Assembly (NCBI GenBank): GCA_003353945.1
Contig: PIVM01000006.1
Location: 44,424-108,423 of the forward strand
Direction of reading: 5' to 3'
Origin: Gammaproteobacteria bacterium
GTDB lineage: Bacteria; Pseudomonadota; Gammaproteobacteria; Pseudomonadales; PIVM01
DNA length: 64,000 nucleotides
The stretch's first letter is position 1. Every line of letters starts with the position of its first letter. The notes under the pieces were generated by a model. It was not told where the DNA came from. It did no database searches and saw only the letters and a program-made list of their open reading frames with translations. Positions 18,782-28,131 of the stretch are shown in pieces. A program made the translations under genes and the position numbers.

Positions 18782-19447
18782 TTACCAAGGCAGAATTTCA
18801 CCGTTGGAATGCCAAAAAGTGCCGCTGGTTTTCATGCTTAGTTCATCAATGCGCTCAGCCAGACGTTCCGCCGCTTCATCTGGTGTAATATCACCGTAGC
18901 CGCTAATCATATCGGTTCCCACCAAGCCGGGATGCAAAATTGCCACCGCGATGTCCTGTGTCGCAACATCCTTCGCCAAGGAGACGCCTGCAATGTTCAG
19001 GGCGGCCTTTGACATTCGATAACCAAAATAGCCCCCTGTGCCATTATCTGCTATAGACCCCATTCTGGAAGTGATAAGTGCTATTTTACCGCCTTGGCTT
19101 ATCTGTGGTAACAGAGCTTCGGTGACTCGAAGCGGGCCGAGGGTATTGGTTTCAAATTGATGGCGCATGGAATCCATATCCAATTCACCCAATACTTCAT
19201 TGCGTAAGATGCCAGCGTTATTGATCAGTAGATCAATGCTGACGTCAGCCAGATTGTCTTTCAGGACCTTCTCCACGGCATCCTTTGAAATATCCACACC
19301 TTCCAGTACATAAACGCCCAAAGCATCCAGCGTTTTAGAGCTGTGACGACATAACGCGTACACCTGCCACCCCTTTGCTTTATACAAAGCAGCAAATGAC
19401 AAGCCGATTCCACGATTACTGCCGGTAATTACAACTGTTTTTGACAT
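18782..19447 (-). CDS. Short-chain dehydrogenase/reductase (SDR)
   Basis: A 221-residue classical SDR with the cofactor motif TGSNRGIG (residues 8-15), NNAG near residue 87 and the catalytic YRMSK (Tyr-x-x-x-Lys type) near residue 151. It is an NAD(P)-dependent oxidoreductase of unknown substrate, similar in size and layout to the C-factor-like/YciK-like SDRs. It is monocistronic; a 330-bp divergent gap separates it from fbaA. Confidence 0.88.
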   Translation of the reverse strand: MSKTVVITGSNRGIGLSFAALYKAKGWQVYALCRHSSKTLDALGVYVLEGVDISKDAVEKVLKDNLADVSIDLLINNAGILRNEVLGELDMDSMRHQFETNTLGPLRVTEALLPQISQGGKIALITSRMGSIADNGTGGYFGYRMSKAALNIAGVSLAKDVATQDIAVAILHPGLVGTDMISGYGDITPDEAAERLAERIDELSMKTSGTFWHSNGEILPW

Positions 19448-19793
19448 AACTTTATCTCCCTGATTTATTAGTCAGCGATAATCGGCAGCGCCTTGCCGTG
19501 CTCAGTGGCTCTGATTTGTTGGGTTGCTTGGGTAACGATAGGGGTATACATGGTCCAAGTGATGACATAAAAAAACCAGGTGATGGTATCAATTAGTAAG
19601 TTCTAGTCAAGGAGGTAAAGGAGATTCTTTTGATCTTTTTTTCACCATGTAAGGTGAGCAAAATTAACTCCGCCCCTTCGTTAGCTGTTGTGTACCTAAA
19701 AAATGTAAAGCGTAGCGTAAATTCTGACTATACTCTTTTAGTGTTTCGATTCCTCGAATCCGTATTACAACTCAATGAATGGAAGGAATTATC
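19448..19793. other. Divergent intergenic region, SDR/fbaA
   Basis: About 346 bp. It contains a plausible extended -10 (TGACTATACT, ending at 19734) for fbaA but no clear -35. No small gene is convincing; AAGGAGGTAAAGGAG at about 19609 looks like a Shine-Dalgarno without a good reading frame after it. Confidence 0.4.
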
Positions 19794-20861
19794 ATGTCGA
19801 CCAACATACTAGATGTCGTAAAACCAGGTGTGCTTTATGGGGATGATGTACAGAAAGTTTTTAAGATTGCCAAGGAAAACAAATTTGCCCTGCCAGCAGT
19901 AAATGTGGTTGGCAGCGACTCCATCAATGCTGTTCTTGAAGCGGCGGCGGCGGTCAAATCCCCGGTTATTATACAGTTCTCCAATGGTGGTGCAGTTTTC
20001 AACGCTGGTAAAGGTTTAAAAGACGGAGCTGTTGTTGGTGCGATTTCTGGTGCTCAGCACGTCCACACAATGGCCGAAGCCTATGGTGTCGCAGTGATTC
20101 TGCATACGGACCACGCAGCCAAAAAACTGCTTCCCTGGATTGACGCTTTACTCGACGAAGGTGAAAAATGGTTTGAAGCCAAAGGCCGCCCACTGTTCAG
20201 CTCTCACATGCTCGATCTTTCTGAGGAGCCTATCGAAGAAAACATCGAAATCTCCAGCAAATATCTCGCGCGCATGGCCAAAATCGGCATGTCGCTTGAA
20301 ATCGAACTGGGCGTCACCGGCGGCGAAGAAGACGGCGTTGACAACACCGATGTGGACGAGTCCAAACTCTATACACAACCCGAAGATGTTGCCTATGCCT
20401 ACGAAAAACTGTCTGCAATCAGCCCCAACTTTACCGTTGCGGCATCTTTCGGCAACGTTCACGGTGTCTATAAACCGGGTAACGTAAAACTGACGCCGAC
20501 CATACTTCGCGACTCACAAAATTTCGTTGCTGAGAAATTCGGTACGCAGGCACAGCCTTTGGACTTCGTATTTCACGGTGGTTCCGGTTCTTCCCCCGAG
20601 GAGATTGCAGAATCCATCTCCTACGGTGTCATTAAAATGAACATCGACACCGATACACAGTGGGCTGCATGGAACGGCGTACTGAACTATTACAAGGAAA
20701 AAGAAGCCTATCTGCAAGGACAGCTCGGCAATCCCGAAGGTGCGGATAAGCCTAATAAGAAATTTTATGATCCCAGGGTTTGGCTGCGCAAGGCCCAGGA
20801 AAGCATGGTAGAACGTGTTAAGCAGGCCTTTACTGAACTCAATGCAATGGATCGCAACTGA
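19794..20861 (+). CDS. fbaA: Class II fructose-bisphosphate aldolase
   Basis: A 355-residue protein closely matching E. coli FbaA throughout: VKPGVLYGDDVQKVFKIAKEN, the Zn-binding LHTDHAAKKLLPWID, GGEEDGVDNTDVD, FGNVHGVYKPGNV, FHGGSGS and KMNIDTDTQWA. It catalyses the reversible cleavage of fructose 1,6-bisphosphate in the cytoplasm. The ATG at 19794 is used, since GGAAGGAATT precedes it and the family starts there; an in-frame ATG at 19779 adds five unconserved residues. A rho-independent terminator follows directly. Confidence 0.97.
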   Translation: MSTNILDVVKPGVLYGDDVQKVFKIAKENKFALPAVNVVGSDSINAVLEAAAAVKSPVIIQFSNGGAVFNAGKGLKDGAVVGAISGAQHVHTMAEAYGVAVILHTDHAAKKLLPWIDALLDEGEKWFEAKGRPLFSSHMLDLSEEPIEENIEISSKYLARMAKIGMSLEIELGVTGGEEDGVDNTDVDESKLYTQPEDVAYAYEKLSAISPNFTVAASFGNVHGVYKPGNVKLTPTILRDSQNFVAEKFGTQAQPLDFVFHGGSGSSPEEIAESISYGVIKMNIDTDTQWAAWNGVLNYYKEKEAYLQGQLGNPEGADKPNKKFYDPRVWLRKAQESMVERVKQAFTELNAMDRN

Positions 20862-20874
20862 TCGTTTGATTTTT

Positions 20875-20904
20875 AAACGCTGCCCACACGGGGCGGCGTT
20901 TTTT
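20875..20904 (+). terminator. Rho-independent terminator of fbaA
   Basis: AAACGCTGCCC and GGGGCGGCGTTT form the stem with a short ACAC loop, followed by a T run, 14 bp after the fbaA stop. Confidence 0.88.
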
Positions 20905-21041
20905 CCTTCACTTATGATGACGACCGCAGTCAGTTCATTACCTTCTATATATTCGAGAAAAGTAGTGCATCCTCTTGATATATAGAAGATCACGTTGGCT
21001 AGGTAAGTCAGGGATGCTGGATTGACAATCGGACATGCTAG

Positions 21042-21088
21042 GCCGTATTTCTCACAAGACGGTAGTTTGAGATGTGTTTTGTGCTTAC
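21042..21088 (+). repeat. 45-bp dispersed repeat, copy 2
   Basis: Begins GCCGTATTTCTCACAAGACGG and ends TTTTGTGCTTA. About 120 bp of further hairpin-rich sequence follows (for example CAAGCC-GGATT-GGCTTG near 21122), which could belong to the same decayed element. The other copies are at 16388 (inverted) and 24709. Confidence 0.6.
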
Positions 21089-21207
21089 GTTTTAGTGCAT
21101 TTGCCTGTCTTGCAGGGGCGTGCAAGCCGGATTGGCTTGACAAGATCGATGTCTCAGCCCGCCACTTGCTCTCTATCAAGCTCACCGAACAAGGCTCAAT
21201 CTTCTCT

Positions 21208-21519
21208 TTACAGCTTAACGGAAATATCATTCAGTATCTCAACCAAAGACGAAGCTCTGACTGGTTTTTTTAAAAACCATTCTGAGTTGAGTGTATTTTC
21301 GTCAGCATATAACAGAGGCAAAGCAGAGGTATTTTTTTTACAGGACTCAAGAAAGTACTGACTGCCTGGAGACTCACCATCAATAACGATAACATCTGCC
21401 CTTTCGTACTTATCAATACTCCAGTCTGATGATAACCTGGGAGGAATGATTTCGAAGAGAGACATAAACCGGTTTTTTTCCAATACATTTGATATTTTTA
21501 AAGCAATCGATAGTGGCAT
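21208..21519 (-). CDS. Small receiver-like protein
   Basis: 103 residues with an Asp-ended strand (ADVIVIDGES) and a FLKKPVRAS segment at the positions of the phospho-Asp and the Lys-Pro of response-regulator receiver domains. The acidic pair normally at the N-terminus is absent, so it is degenerate or only a structural relative. AGGAAAAAGAT precedes the ATG well. No partner adjoins it except the hybrid kinase about 1 kb away. It could also be a fragment of a larger regulator. Confidence 0.45.
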   Translation of the reverse strand: MPLSIALKISNVLEKNRFMSLFEIIPPRLSSDWSIDKYERADVIVIDGESPGSQYFLESCKKNTSALPLLYADENTLNSEWFLKKPVRASSLVEILNDISVKL

Positions 21520-22484
21520 ATCTTTTTCCTGTATTATATCTGGTCAATACGAATAATCGGAGCAAAGTAAACACCACGTTCTAGCTTGCTTCTTTGTGTT
21601 CCGGTAATACAAATTCCTGAATCGATGCAATCAACTCACTGGAAAAACTCAGCTATTTGTTTGCCTGCTCGTTCTGCGCGATTAATTCCTCCGACGTGAT
21701 ATCAAAGCTTGAAGCATATAGAGCTTTGCCATTATGTGAGAGAGTATTCTTTTTCTCCCTGACAAATTGACTAATCAAACAATTGCAATTCACCGTTTTA
21801 ATAATATTTCATTGCGATGCATAATCTACTGAAGACTAAAATAAATTTTTAAATCTGTGAAAGTGAGTTTAGCAAAGTTCAAAAAAAAGCCATATTTTCG
21901 GCAGCTATATGCAAATAGGTTTATATTGCATTTTTCGCATATTGGAAATCACAATTAAAAATGCTTTTAGCGGTCTGGTTAGAAATAAAAAATGAAATGT
22001 GTAATTAAGTCGTTGATTTATTGAAAGGAACCAGATGATTGATTTAGGAATCTATTTAACAATAAGTAGGTATTAAAATATAGTCTGCTCACTATTGCAT
22101 GGCACATCACAGATAGCGTATCTGCAAATATTCGTTTTTCATACAACAACAAGGTATACAATTTGAAAATACTCTAAGTATCATTCAGAATCAATTTTGC
22201 CATGAATAGCGCAAATATAACCAGTCCTAAATCAATGCCTGCTGATGGTAGCAATTTTGCAGAGAAGTTATGATTCAAAGACGCACATTCCATAATGTGA
22301 TTGGAGAGAATTGTATAGAATTATTCCTGTGTACTTTGGCTCCACGGAGGTAGACTACGCGTCAGTTTGCTAATAGATTTGTAGCATATGGTCGCTATTC
22401 CTAATGATTAATTAGTCGCTCAATTCTATATGTGAAACTAGGTTCGTCGTCTACCATATAATGAAATGTAAATCAGAGTTCTAA
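21520..22484. other. AT-rich intergenic region
   Basis: About 960 bp with strong AT bias and no reading frame, RNA or repeat that I can support. It ends in the leader of the hybrid kinase gene. Confidence 0.5.
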
Positions 22485-24149
22485 ATGAAGGATCAAAACA
22501 AAACAAATAATCAACTTATCGCTGAGTTGAATGAGTTGCGCGAACGTGTTTCTGAAATGGAACAATCAGAGACCGAGTGGTTGCAGGTGAAAAATGAGTT
22601 AGAGGATAGCAAGGCCCAGCTTGCTGAATCCCAGCTAGTTGCAAAACTCGGGAGCTGGAACCTAAATTTTGCTGAGCAAAAACTTGAGTGGTCAGACGAG
22701 ACATACCGGTTGTTTGATAAGAATAGGGTAGAATTTACGCCCAGCTTCGAAGAGTTTGCACGTTTGGTACACGCAGATGACCTAGAAACCATGAAGACCA
22801 ACTTCAACAAAGCACTAGAAAGTAACGATTCGCCATATCATGTGGTAATCCGGATCGTCAATGATTCGAGGCGAGAGTGGGTGATGGAAGCATTTGGTGT
22901 TGTGAAACGTGACGAAGAAAATAAGCCACTCGGCATTTTTGGTACGGCACAGGACGTTACTGAGCGGGTATTAACACACGATCGACTTATAGAAGCAGAA
23001 AAAAAAGCTTCTGCTGCTTCACAAGCCAAATCTGAGTTTCTGGCGCACATGAGCCATGAAATACGCACGCCTCTGAATGGCATTATCGCAACGGCCGACC
23101 TGTTACTTGAATTGGAAGAGGAGGGTGATCGTAATAGATACGTGCAAATCATCAAACAATCTGGTTCAGTGCTAATGTCTATTCTTAGTGATGTTCTGGA
23201 TTTTTCAAAAATTGAAGCAGGTAAAATGCTGCTTGATTTTCATAGCTTTAGCCTAAAGGATTTACTCAGCGATATTTCAGTAGCGTTTGAGCCTGAGCTC
23301 AATAAACAACAGATAGCTTTGCGCTGCCAGGTAAGTACGGATGTACCTGATATCATTATTTCTGACCCCAATAGACTTCGGCAGATACTATTCAACTTGC
23401 TGGGCAATTCAGTAAAATTTAACCAGAAAAATGGTGTTATCAATCTGCATGTCAGTACCTTTGACGACAAAAACAATCACGTAAACTCGGGCGAGTTTAT
23501 TTGCATACAGTTTAAAGTAGAAGATACTGGTATTGGTATTCCTAGCGAGCACAAAGAAAGGATATTTGAATCTTTCACTCAGGCTGACCGGTCAGTTACA
23601 CGACAATTTGGTGGCACTGGCCTTGGTTTAAGAATTTGCAAACAACTCTGTCAACTAATGGGTGGTGATATCCATCTTGAAAGCGCTGAAGGTATTGGCA
23701 CTTCTGTAATGTTTCGCATTCCCGTCAAAACAGGAAGCGCCATCAAACAATCACAAATTTCACTCGCACAGAGTACAAAAATGGCACAAGAAACACGTAT
23801 TCTGTTAGTTGAAGATAACCCAATCAACAGGCAAGTGGCCTGCGCCTTGCTAAAAGCACTGGGATATACGATAAACATTGCCGAAAATGGAGAGAACGCA
23901 ATAGACTCGATCCTGGTCAATAACTACGATATTGTTTTAATGGATTGTCAAATGCCGATCATGGATGGTTATGAAGCCACACGGAGATTAAGGGAAGAAG
24001 AAAAGTTTAAAAACTTACCCATCATCGCAATGACAGCCAGTGTAACAAAAGAAGAGCGCATGCGATGCAAGGAAGTTGGCATGAATGACTTTATAGCCAA
24101 GCCGATTGATATGCGCTCAGTAAAAGCCACGCTATCGAAGTGGCATTAA
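22485..24149 (+). CDS. Cytoplasmic PAS hybrid histidine kinase
   Basis: A 554-residue protein without membrane segments. It has an N-terminal coiled coil (about 1-45), a PAS fold (about 50-165, with a PAC-like DVTERVLTHDRL end), an HisKA helix with the phosphorylatable His in SHEIRTPLNGI (about residue 190), a HATPase (DPNRLRQILFNLLGNSVKF, DTGIGIP, GGTGLGL) and a C-terminal receiver (LLVEDNPINRQVA, phospho-Asp in VLMDCQMPIMDG, AKPI). All key residues are intact. It is unlinked to an output regulator, so phosphotransfer must go to a separate Hpt or regulator. Confidence 0.93.
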   Translation: MKDQNKTNNQLIAELNELRERVSEMEQSETEWLQVKNELEDSKAQLAESQLVAKLGSWNLNFAEQKLEWSDETYRLFDKNRVEFTPSFEEFARLVHADDLETMKTNFNKALESNDSPYHVVIRIVNDSRREWVMEAFGVVKRDEENKPLGIFGTAQDVTERVLTHDRLIEAEKKASAASQAKSEFLAHMSHEIRTPLNGIIATADLLLELEEEGDRNRYVQIIKQSGSVLMSILSDVLDFSKIEAGKMLLDFHSFSLKDLLSDISVAFEPELNKQQIALRCQVSTDVPDIIISDPNRLRQILFNLLGNSVKFNQKNGVINLHVSTFDDKNNHVNSGEFICIQFKVEDTGIGIPSEHKERIFESFTQADRSVTRQFGGTGLGLRICKQLCQLMGGDIHLESAEGIGTSVMFRIPVKTGSAIKQSQISLAQSTKMAQETRILLVEDNPINRQVACALLKALGYTINIAENGENAIDSILVNNYDIVLMDCQMPIMDGYEATRRLREEEKFKNLPIIAMTASVTKEERMRCKEVGMNDFIAKPIDMRSVKATLSKWH

Positions 24150-24218
24150 GCAATATGAGATACGCTAGGTGGTGTCAGAAAACTTGTTCACAACAATAGA
24201 TCGCGTATCAGAAAAAAT

Positions 24219-24490
24219 ATGATATTGATGTCTGTGAGGCTTCTATTGCGATGGCGTAAACCCATGGCTGGACGGGCATGCAGCGGTAATTTTTTACCAA
24301 CCACATCATACAACAGTTTCCATTTCGGGGAGGTGATCGACGTGATCTATCAGTTGCACACTGAGGATATCGCATTGACGCAACAGTCCAGTGCAGCAAA
24401 TGAAAAAGTAATTGTCGTTATTCAGGCTGGTTCGGCAGTGACCGTGGCCGATTGGGAGAGCGATATCGAAGCGGTGCTTATGGCCTAAGT
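24219..24490 (+). pseudogene. Fragment of a glycoside hydrolase family 3-like protein
   Basis: An 89-residue open frame whose last third, KVIVVIQAGSAVTVADWESDIEAVLMA, follows the conserved beta-glucosidase (GH3 C-terminal domain) pattern of a strand ending in Gly-Ser-x-Val, a Trp and an Asp-Ala-(Ile/Val)-Leu-Met. The rest of a 700-800 residue enzyme is missing on both sides. Confidence 0.4.
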
Positions 24491-24708
24491 TGTGTCGGTA
24501 TTGATGATGTCGACCCCAAAAAGGTAGGCGTTGATCAAACCGCCATGTGGGAAGCTTATCTTATTAAGGCAATCGATATCAGACAGAGTTTGGTTAAAAT
24601 AACAAGCAGTTTTTCGATACTCAGTTCGAAGATGTTGTTCGTGATCCAGTAGCATTGATTGAGCGTATCTACGAACATTTTGATATCCAACACAGTAGTG
24701 ATATCTAG
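24491..24708 (+). pseudogene. C-terminal fragment of a sulfotransferase
   Basis: A frame-shifted segment. The second part, 24601-24705, encodes FFDTQFEDVVRDPVALIERI followed by YEHFDI, the conserved tail of sulfotransferase-family proteins (RF..V.YEDLV.DP....I..IY.HF.L). The preceding frame, with a DDVDPKK segment, appears to hold the adjacent region. The stop TAG at 24706 abuts a copy of the 45-bp repeat, which may have caused the truncation. Confidence 0.5.
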
Positions 24709-24753
24709 TCCGCTTTTCTCACAAGACGATAGATTGAGATGTGTTTTGTGCTT
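24709..24753 (+). repeat. 45-bp dispersed repeat, copy 3
   Basis: TCCGCTTTTCTCACAAGACG followed by a TTGAGATGTGTTTTGTGCTTA block, matching copy 2 at 21042 closely. It lies directly after the sulfotransferase fragment. Confidence 0.6.
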
Positions 24754-25450
24754 ATAACACAACACCAATACCCGCCTAACGCAGTCCTATTATTTGTTGC
24801 ATGTTTTATATCCTGTTTTTGTGTCTGCTTGTTTTTCAAATTTTCCACCTCCACTCCGACCCAATACCATATTTTCTCTCCAAGGCCCCAAGTGAAAGCC
24901 GTTACTTTTATCATGGACAATTTGTTGGCAGCGTATAAAAAGATTGTGTAGTGTCTGGTTTCGCAGCAAACAAAGAACAGGAACTCAATATTGAAATTAT
25001 TTACGGCGTCATATTTTTCGAGCGCTAGAATAATCTGGGGTCTTATCACAATTTCCGATAAGCGAGATATAAAGCTAGAAGATTTACGAACATTCTGACG
25101 CTGCTTTTGTAAATCGCACACATCCTTTAACTCTATTTTTGTCGTTCTGTGATGACTATAAAACAAAAATGCGATATAAAAGTGAAATGAAAATTCGTTT
25201 ATTTGTTTGTCGAATGCTTCTCTTTAACTGCGGATGACAGGTTGTAATTTAATATTATTTGTGTGGATATGGCTAAAAAAATATGACGCCTCAGTGAATT
25301 TATATAAGAAAATAGGGTAACACTTCACAACTAACGAATTATAAGCTACGTTTGATAAATGACGATAAACGCATATTATGAAAAATATGTTTTCTTCATT
25401 GTTTAGTGTCAAATTTGAATGCAAGAGCGATAGCATAAAGGGAGAGCTAT
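24754..25450. other. AT-rich region without supported gene
   Basis: About 700 bp. Open frames exist on both strands (up to 153 residues on the minus strand) but their composition is like random AT-rich sequence, with no motif, and none has a good start. This may be further debris of the decayed zone. Confidence 0.45.
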
Positions 25451-25654
25451 ATGCTCAGTGATTTTTTCTCAGTACCGACACGATATCGGGGAGCCGTCAT
25501 TGTGAATCGAGGAAGTAGTCTGATTTGCCTGCCAATAACAGCATTTGTTGTGAATCTGATTGTATCAGCTTGTTCCGGTAATGATTTTGTTTCCACAGCA
25601 TTAGCAGGTGGCAATACCGTTATTAGAGGAAGAAAGGGTCGATCAATTGTTTAA
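25451..25654 (+). CDS. Possible small lipoprotein
   Basis: 67 codons preceded by AAGGGAGAG at good distance. The product has positive residues, then a hydrophobic stretch (ICLPITAFVVNLIV) ending in a lipobox-like VSAC, leaving a mature part of only about 27 residues. An alternative GTG start at 25502 gives a more compact signal peptide. It lies 31 bp before the octaheme gene and could be its leader gene. There is no homology evidence. Confidence 0.35.
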   Translation: MLSDFFSVPTRYRGAVIVNRGSSLICLPITAFVVNLIVSACSGNDFVSTALAGGNTVIRGRKGRSIV

Positions 25655-25685
25655 TTCAGATAACGTATAAATTCAGGGGTGTTTT

Positions 25686-27413
25686 ATGCAGAATAAATAT
25701 TTAGCCTGTTTGCAACACGCAGAAGGTGTAAAAGTGAAACTGGCAGTATGTGCTGAATTATTTAAGCATATAGCTGGGTTTAAAGTACTGACCGCGCTGA
25801 TGCTGTCTGCTGTCGTCGCAGTTTCGGGTTGTGATGTATTTGATGATGACGATGATGATGATCCCGTGACTACATTTAGTGGCTCAGTCGTATCTGGTAG
25901 CACTGCACTGGATGAACATGTGGCGCTGATGTTGACGCCCACTGGGGGTGGAACGGGTGTTTCCTTGATTGTCGCGACGGACGGCACCTTTAGCGATAGC
26001 ACGGTTACCGTAGGAACGTACAGTGTTGCCGCAACCCGCCCTGGCTATGAAGACTTTAGTCAAAGCAGTTATGAGGTGGTTGTGGGAACCGCTAACACGC
26101 TGACTGTCGATATGAATGCATTGGCTGCGAATACCTATATTGGTTCTGAGGATTGTGGTCTTTGTCATGAAACTAATTACGCTAGCTTTATTCAAACCGG
26201 CCATCCATTCAAGATTAACAAAGTCGTGAATAATATGGCGCCTACCTATCCGTTTACGGATCTTGATGCCATATTAAGTGGCGAGGGTCCATTTGGCGCT
26301 AACGGCATCGACGATGAAGATGGCACCACAGATAATACCTTGGGCACACCTGCCGGTTGGTCTGATGTCACCTATGTCATCGGTGGCTACAATTGGAAAG
26401 CACGGTTTATAGATGCAGACGGTTATATCGTGACCGGTTCAGAAGTGCAGTACAACTTTGCGACTGATGCTTTCTCCTCCTATCATGATGATGAGACGGA
26501 CAAAGTGTTTAACTGTGGTAACTGCCATACCACGGGTTGGCGACACCAGGATGATACGCTCAATAATGCACGTCAAGATAACCTGGCGGGTATGGACGGT
26601 ACTTTCGCGGCGGCTGGCATACAGTGTGAATCATGCCATGGTGCTGGTTCCACCCACGCCCAGGATGAAGCAACAACATCCATTACGCGTGAAGCTGATC
26701 CAAGAACCACCGCTGAATTGACGGCAGACAATGCTGCTTATGGCCAGGCCGTTGCTTGTGGTGAATGTCATACTCGCGATGGTGAGCGTGATTACTCAAC
26801 TTATGTGAGCGCCTTTGATACTGCGCGTACGGGTGCATCATTGGCTACATTGCCAATGGGTGGTCGAATTGCGGCTAGTGGTAGTCTGATCCGACACCAT
26901 GAGCAATATGATGAATTATTGGGTATTGATCCTGACACGTTGTTGGATACCAGAAGTGCTGGCTTTGAGGCGAATCATCTTGATTGCGGCAAGTGCCATG
27001 ATCCCCATGGCTCATCAGTTAATCAGGATAACGCTAGTTATGCGGGTGTTGACGGTGTGAATAAAGCGAATGCAGATTGCATGGTTTGCCACGCGACCAA
27101 GGATCCTTCCCTCAGGACTGGAGGCATGACTAGCTTGAGTTGTACGGATTGCCATATGCCTGACTTGGTTAAGAATGCAACCTCTTCTACTAATCGCGGT
27201 TCATCCAGTACGATAGTAACCGGGGATATCGCTACGCACATCTTTACGATTGACGTAAATGCAACGAGTCAGTTTACCTCTGATGGTAAATATGCTTATC
27301 CTGCTATCACGGCTGATTTTGCATGTAGAACTTGTCATCAAGGTTTTGTGACGGGCACTGCGTTCGAGTTGGACTCGGCTGCTCTAGCGGGATTTGTATT
27401 CCATAACAATTAG
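25686..27413 (+). CDS. Octaheme c-type cytochrome lipoprotein
   Basis: 575 residues with eight CXXCH sites: CGLCH, CGNCH, CESCH, CGECH, CGKCH, CMVCH, CTDCH and CRTCH. A signal segment ends in the lipobox AVSGC (Cys49), then an Asp run (DVFDDDDDDD) and a carboxypeptidase-regulatory-like beta domain (about 65-135) precede the heme region, which resembles the cytochrome c554 / MtrC-like multiheme pattern without matching a named member. AGGGGTG precedes the ATG. It should be a membrane-anchored periplasmic or surface electron carrier. It is first in the cytochrome locus and is followed by its own terminator, so it is a separate transcription unit. Confidence 0.85.
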   Translation: MQNKYLACLQHAEGVKVKLAVCAELFKHIAGFKVLTALMLSAVVAVSGCDVFDDDDDDDPVTTFSGSVVSGSTALDEHVALMLTPTGGGTGVSLIVATDGTFSDSTVTVGTYSVAATRPGYEDFSQSSYEVVVGTANTLTVDMNALAANTYIGSEDCGLCHETNYASFIQTGHPFKINKVVNNMAPTYPFTDLDAILSGEGPFGANGIDDEDGTTDNTLGTPAGWSDVTYVIGGYNWKARFIDADGYIVTGSEVQYNFATDAFSSYHDDETDKVFNCGNCHTTGWRHQDDTLNNARQDNLAGMDGTFAAAGIQCESCHGAGSTHAQDEATTSITREADPRTTAELTADNAAYGQAVACGECHTRDGERDYSTYVSAFDTARTGASLATLPMGGRIAASGSLIRHHEQYDELLGIDPDTLLDTRSAGFEANHLDCGKCHDPHGSSVNQDNASYAGVDGVNKANADCMVCHATKDPSLRTGGMTSLSCTDCHMPDLVKNATSSTNRGSSSTIVTGDIATHIFTIDVNATSQFTSDGKYAYPAITADFACRTCHQGFVTGTAFELDSAALAGFVFHNN

Positions 27414-27439
27414 TAACTCGTATTAATCGACATAAAATT

Positions 27440-27469
27440 AAGGCTCCCGCTAATCCGGGAGCCTTTTTT
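27440..27469 (+). terminator. Rho-independent terminator after the octaheme gene
   Basis: AAGGCTCCCG and CGGGAGCCTT form a perfect stem around a short TAATC loop, followed by a TTTTTT run. Confidence 0.9.
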
Positions 27470-27634
27470 GTTTCCGCTAATGCAAGCGGAGGTTTGTACG
27501 ATAATTCGAGTTTCCGTGACTGCTGTGCTGTCTGGTACAAAATCGAATGTTGCATCGCCGGTAGCGCCACTGTGGTCACCATCATCTCCTTCGCAAGCGA
27601 CCAACGATAAACCCAAGAATACTGCAAACAGCAA
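27470..27634 (-). pseudogene. Relic of an OmcA/MtrC-type cytochrome gene
   Basis: On the minus strand a lipoprotein-like start (FLGLSLVACEGDDGD) runs directly into ATFDFVPDSTAVTETRIIVQ and then TSACISGN. In the two intact paralogues of this window the first part is residues about 15-35 and the second part lies about 200 residues later, immediately before the first heme (NATYDFRPD...TESCNSCHGN). The first heme motif is broken (C-I-S-G instead of CxxCHG) and everything after it is lost. It is thus a decayed third MtrC-like gene with an internal deletion. Confidence 0.7.
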
Positions 27635-27707
27635 ACATCTTAAGTGTTTCTATTTATATCTATTTATAATTTTACCTTAGTAGTTTTTCACATTGGTAAA
27701 TTATTTT

Positions 27708-27771
27708 TAAACGGATAATCAAAAAAACGGATGGAAAAAAACGGATATAAAAAAACGGATAGAAAAAAGCA
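27708..27771. repeat. 14-bp A-rich tandem repeat
   Basis: About four units of AAAAAAACGGATNN with variable last bases, in the 700-bp AT-rich gap between the relic and the decaheme gene. Confidence 0.8.
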
Positions 27772-28110
27772 GTAATAATTTTATGGTTTTTGTTTGATTT
27801 TTGTTAGAGAGAATCGAATTTATGAGCTTAGCAATATTTTTATTTCATACCATGCTAAAAACTAATGCACCTTATAGGCGAAAGCACTTTCTGGTCGCGT
27901 ATTGACAGCGAGAAAAATTAAACGAAATTATATGGCTATGAATAATTGCTACCCATGATGCTGACATTACACTACACTTATTTTCAATGCTTAACGTTAT
28001 ACCCAATGATTGTTTAAGGTTTTTTTTTGAAATGAGACACTGCTTAGGTAACGAGACAAAGCAAAAATAATATTTTTATTATGCTATTTTAAATTTCTTG
28101 GGGTTTTATT

Positions 28111-28131
28111 CCCCAGCAGCTTGCTGCGGGG
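28111..28131. repeat. GC-rich palindrome
   Basis: CCCCAGCAGC-T-TGCTGCGGGG is a near-perfect palindrome about 180 bp before the decaheme gene. No T run follows it clearly, so it may be a REP-like unit or a leader structure rather than a terminator. Confidence 0.55.

Noticed and set aside
20514-21230. Long minus-strand frame of 238 codons over the 3' end of fbaA and the repeat
   Set aside because: It runs antisense through fbaA and through the terminator and repeat; no motif or good start is present.
24705-25166. 153-codon minus-strand frame in the decayed zone
   Set aside because: The composition is that of random AT-rich DNA, it overlaps the dispersed repeat and it has no recognisable motif.
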